From the NCBI RefSeq assembly GCF_026168755.1, contig NZ_JAPFDR010000035.1:1-32592 (forward strand): a stretch of DNA of 32,592 bases, written 5' to 3'. Positions 32,473-32,592 of this stretch are shown piece after piece. The notes beneath the pieces are model-generated. The model was not told the DNA's origin and made no database searches. It was given only the letters and a program-made list of their open reading frames with translations. Made by a program: the position numbers and the translations under genes. Source of the stretch: Clostridium sp. GTDB lineage: Bacteria; Bacillota; Clostridia; Clostridiales; Clostridiaceae. Numbering within the stretch: position 1 is the stretch's first letter; every line of letters starts with the position of its first letter.

Positions 32473-32592
32473 TTATTTTATCTACCGACCTCTCACACCA
32501 CCGTGCGTACCGGTCTGGTACACGGCGGTTCTTTAAGTTTAATGAATTTTAATATATTGACGCGTTAGGCTTTTTAAGCCTAAGTCGGTAAA
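32453..32592 (-). mobile_element. group II intron, 3' end (domains V and VI), partial
   Basis: On the minus strand, 32531-32497 folds as domain V. ACCGCCGTG pairs with CACGGTGGT including a G-U at the CGC catalytic triad, then comes a two-base CG bulge and the UACC/GGUA upper stem. Next, GAGAGG-TC-GGTAGATAA, loop AATAA and TTATCTACC-T-CCT-A-CTC-GAT form domain VI (about 32488-32453). The bulged A is 7 nt from the terminal T, exactly the branch-point distance of group II introns, and the 3' end is GAT. Further upstream, hairpin TTAGGCTT/AAGCCTAA (about 32567-32585) belongs to domain IV or an earlier domain. The intron-encoded reverse transcriptase, if present, lies beyond the window. Confidence 0.9.

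Noticed and set aside
1..32592. CRISPR array, tRNA genes, prophage, complete insertion sequence
   Set aside because: No regularly spaced direct repeats, no cloverleaf sequences, no phage structural or transposase-like proteins were found. The only mobile element sign is the group II intron end.

Overview
The window looks like chromosome of a low-GC Clostridium of cluster I (sensu stricto). It is very AT-rich and codons favour A/T. Gene ends carry GGAGG-type ribosome sites and U-tract terminators. The gene set fits: anaerobic sulfite reductase asrABC, a NarB-type nitrate reductase with a four-cluster ferredoxin, acetate kinase and many PTS genes. The species cannot be fixed by eye.

Layout. 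(1) 1-310: end of an rRNA operon (23S 3' end, 5S, terminator). (2) 350-8200: an alpha-glycoside locus with an AraC regulator on the minus strand, a GH13_31 alpha-1,6-glucosidase, a GH36 alpha-galactosidase, a glucose-family PTS EIIBC and a second AraC/MsmR-type regulator. The content (msmR, aga, dexB types) resembles the streptococcal msm locus, but a PTS permease stands where the ABC importer would be. (3) 8430-10350: a FliB-type cysteine-rich protein and a DUF488 protein. (4) 10390-14450: a decayed AraC regulator, then a strong promoter region and a 53-codon remnant of a GH2 beta-galactosidase, then an intact operon of DUF871 (GH170, MupG-like) and a lactose/cellobiose-family PTS EIIB-EIIC-EIIA. 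(5) 14620-22140: housekeeping and unknown genes: a methyltransferase, a divergent PRPP synthetase, a 61-residue ORF paired with a glycosyltransferase-like protein, ackA, a hypothetical protein, a GltD-like flavoprotein and a Trm11-like RNA methylase. (6) 22170-23540: infC-rpmI-rplT with a consensus promoter, a structured attenuator leader and an ATC start codon for infC. (7) 23900-30520: asrABC followed by the nitrate reductase catalytic, ferredoxin and NADH-oxidoreductase genes, a compact sulfite/nitrate electron-disposal block. (8) 30640-32592: a CDF metal exporter behind paired palindromic operators, a RluF-type pseudouridine synthase, and the 3' end of a group II intron inserted antisense into the last codons of that gene.

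The most notable items are: the antisense group II intron, recognisable by its domains V and VI, which supplies the last codons and stop of the pseudouridine synthase gene; the deletion-scarred lacZ/AraC locus whose promoter now appears to feed a GH170-PTS operon; the asr-nar adjacency, which could make a nitrate-to-ammonium route; the small ORF/glycosyltransferase-like pair behind prs; and the repeated 13-mer operators before the CDF exporter. No CRISPR array, tRNA, phage genes or complete insertion sequence was seen.
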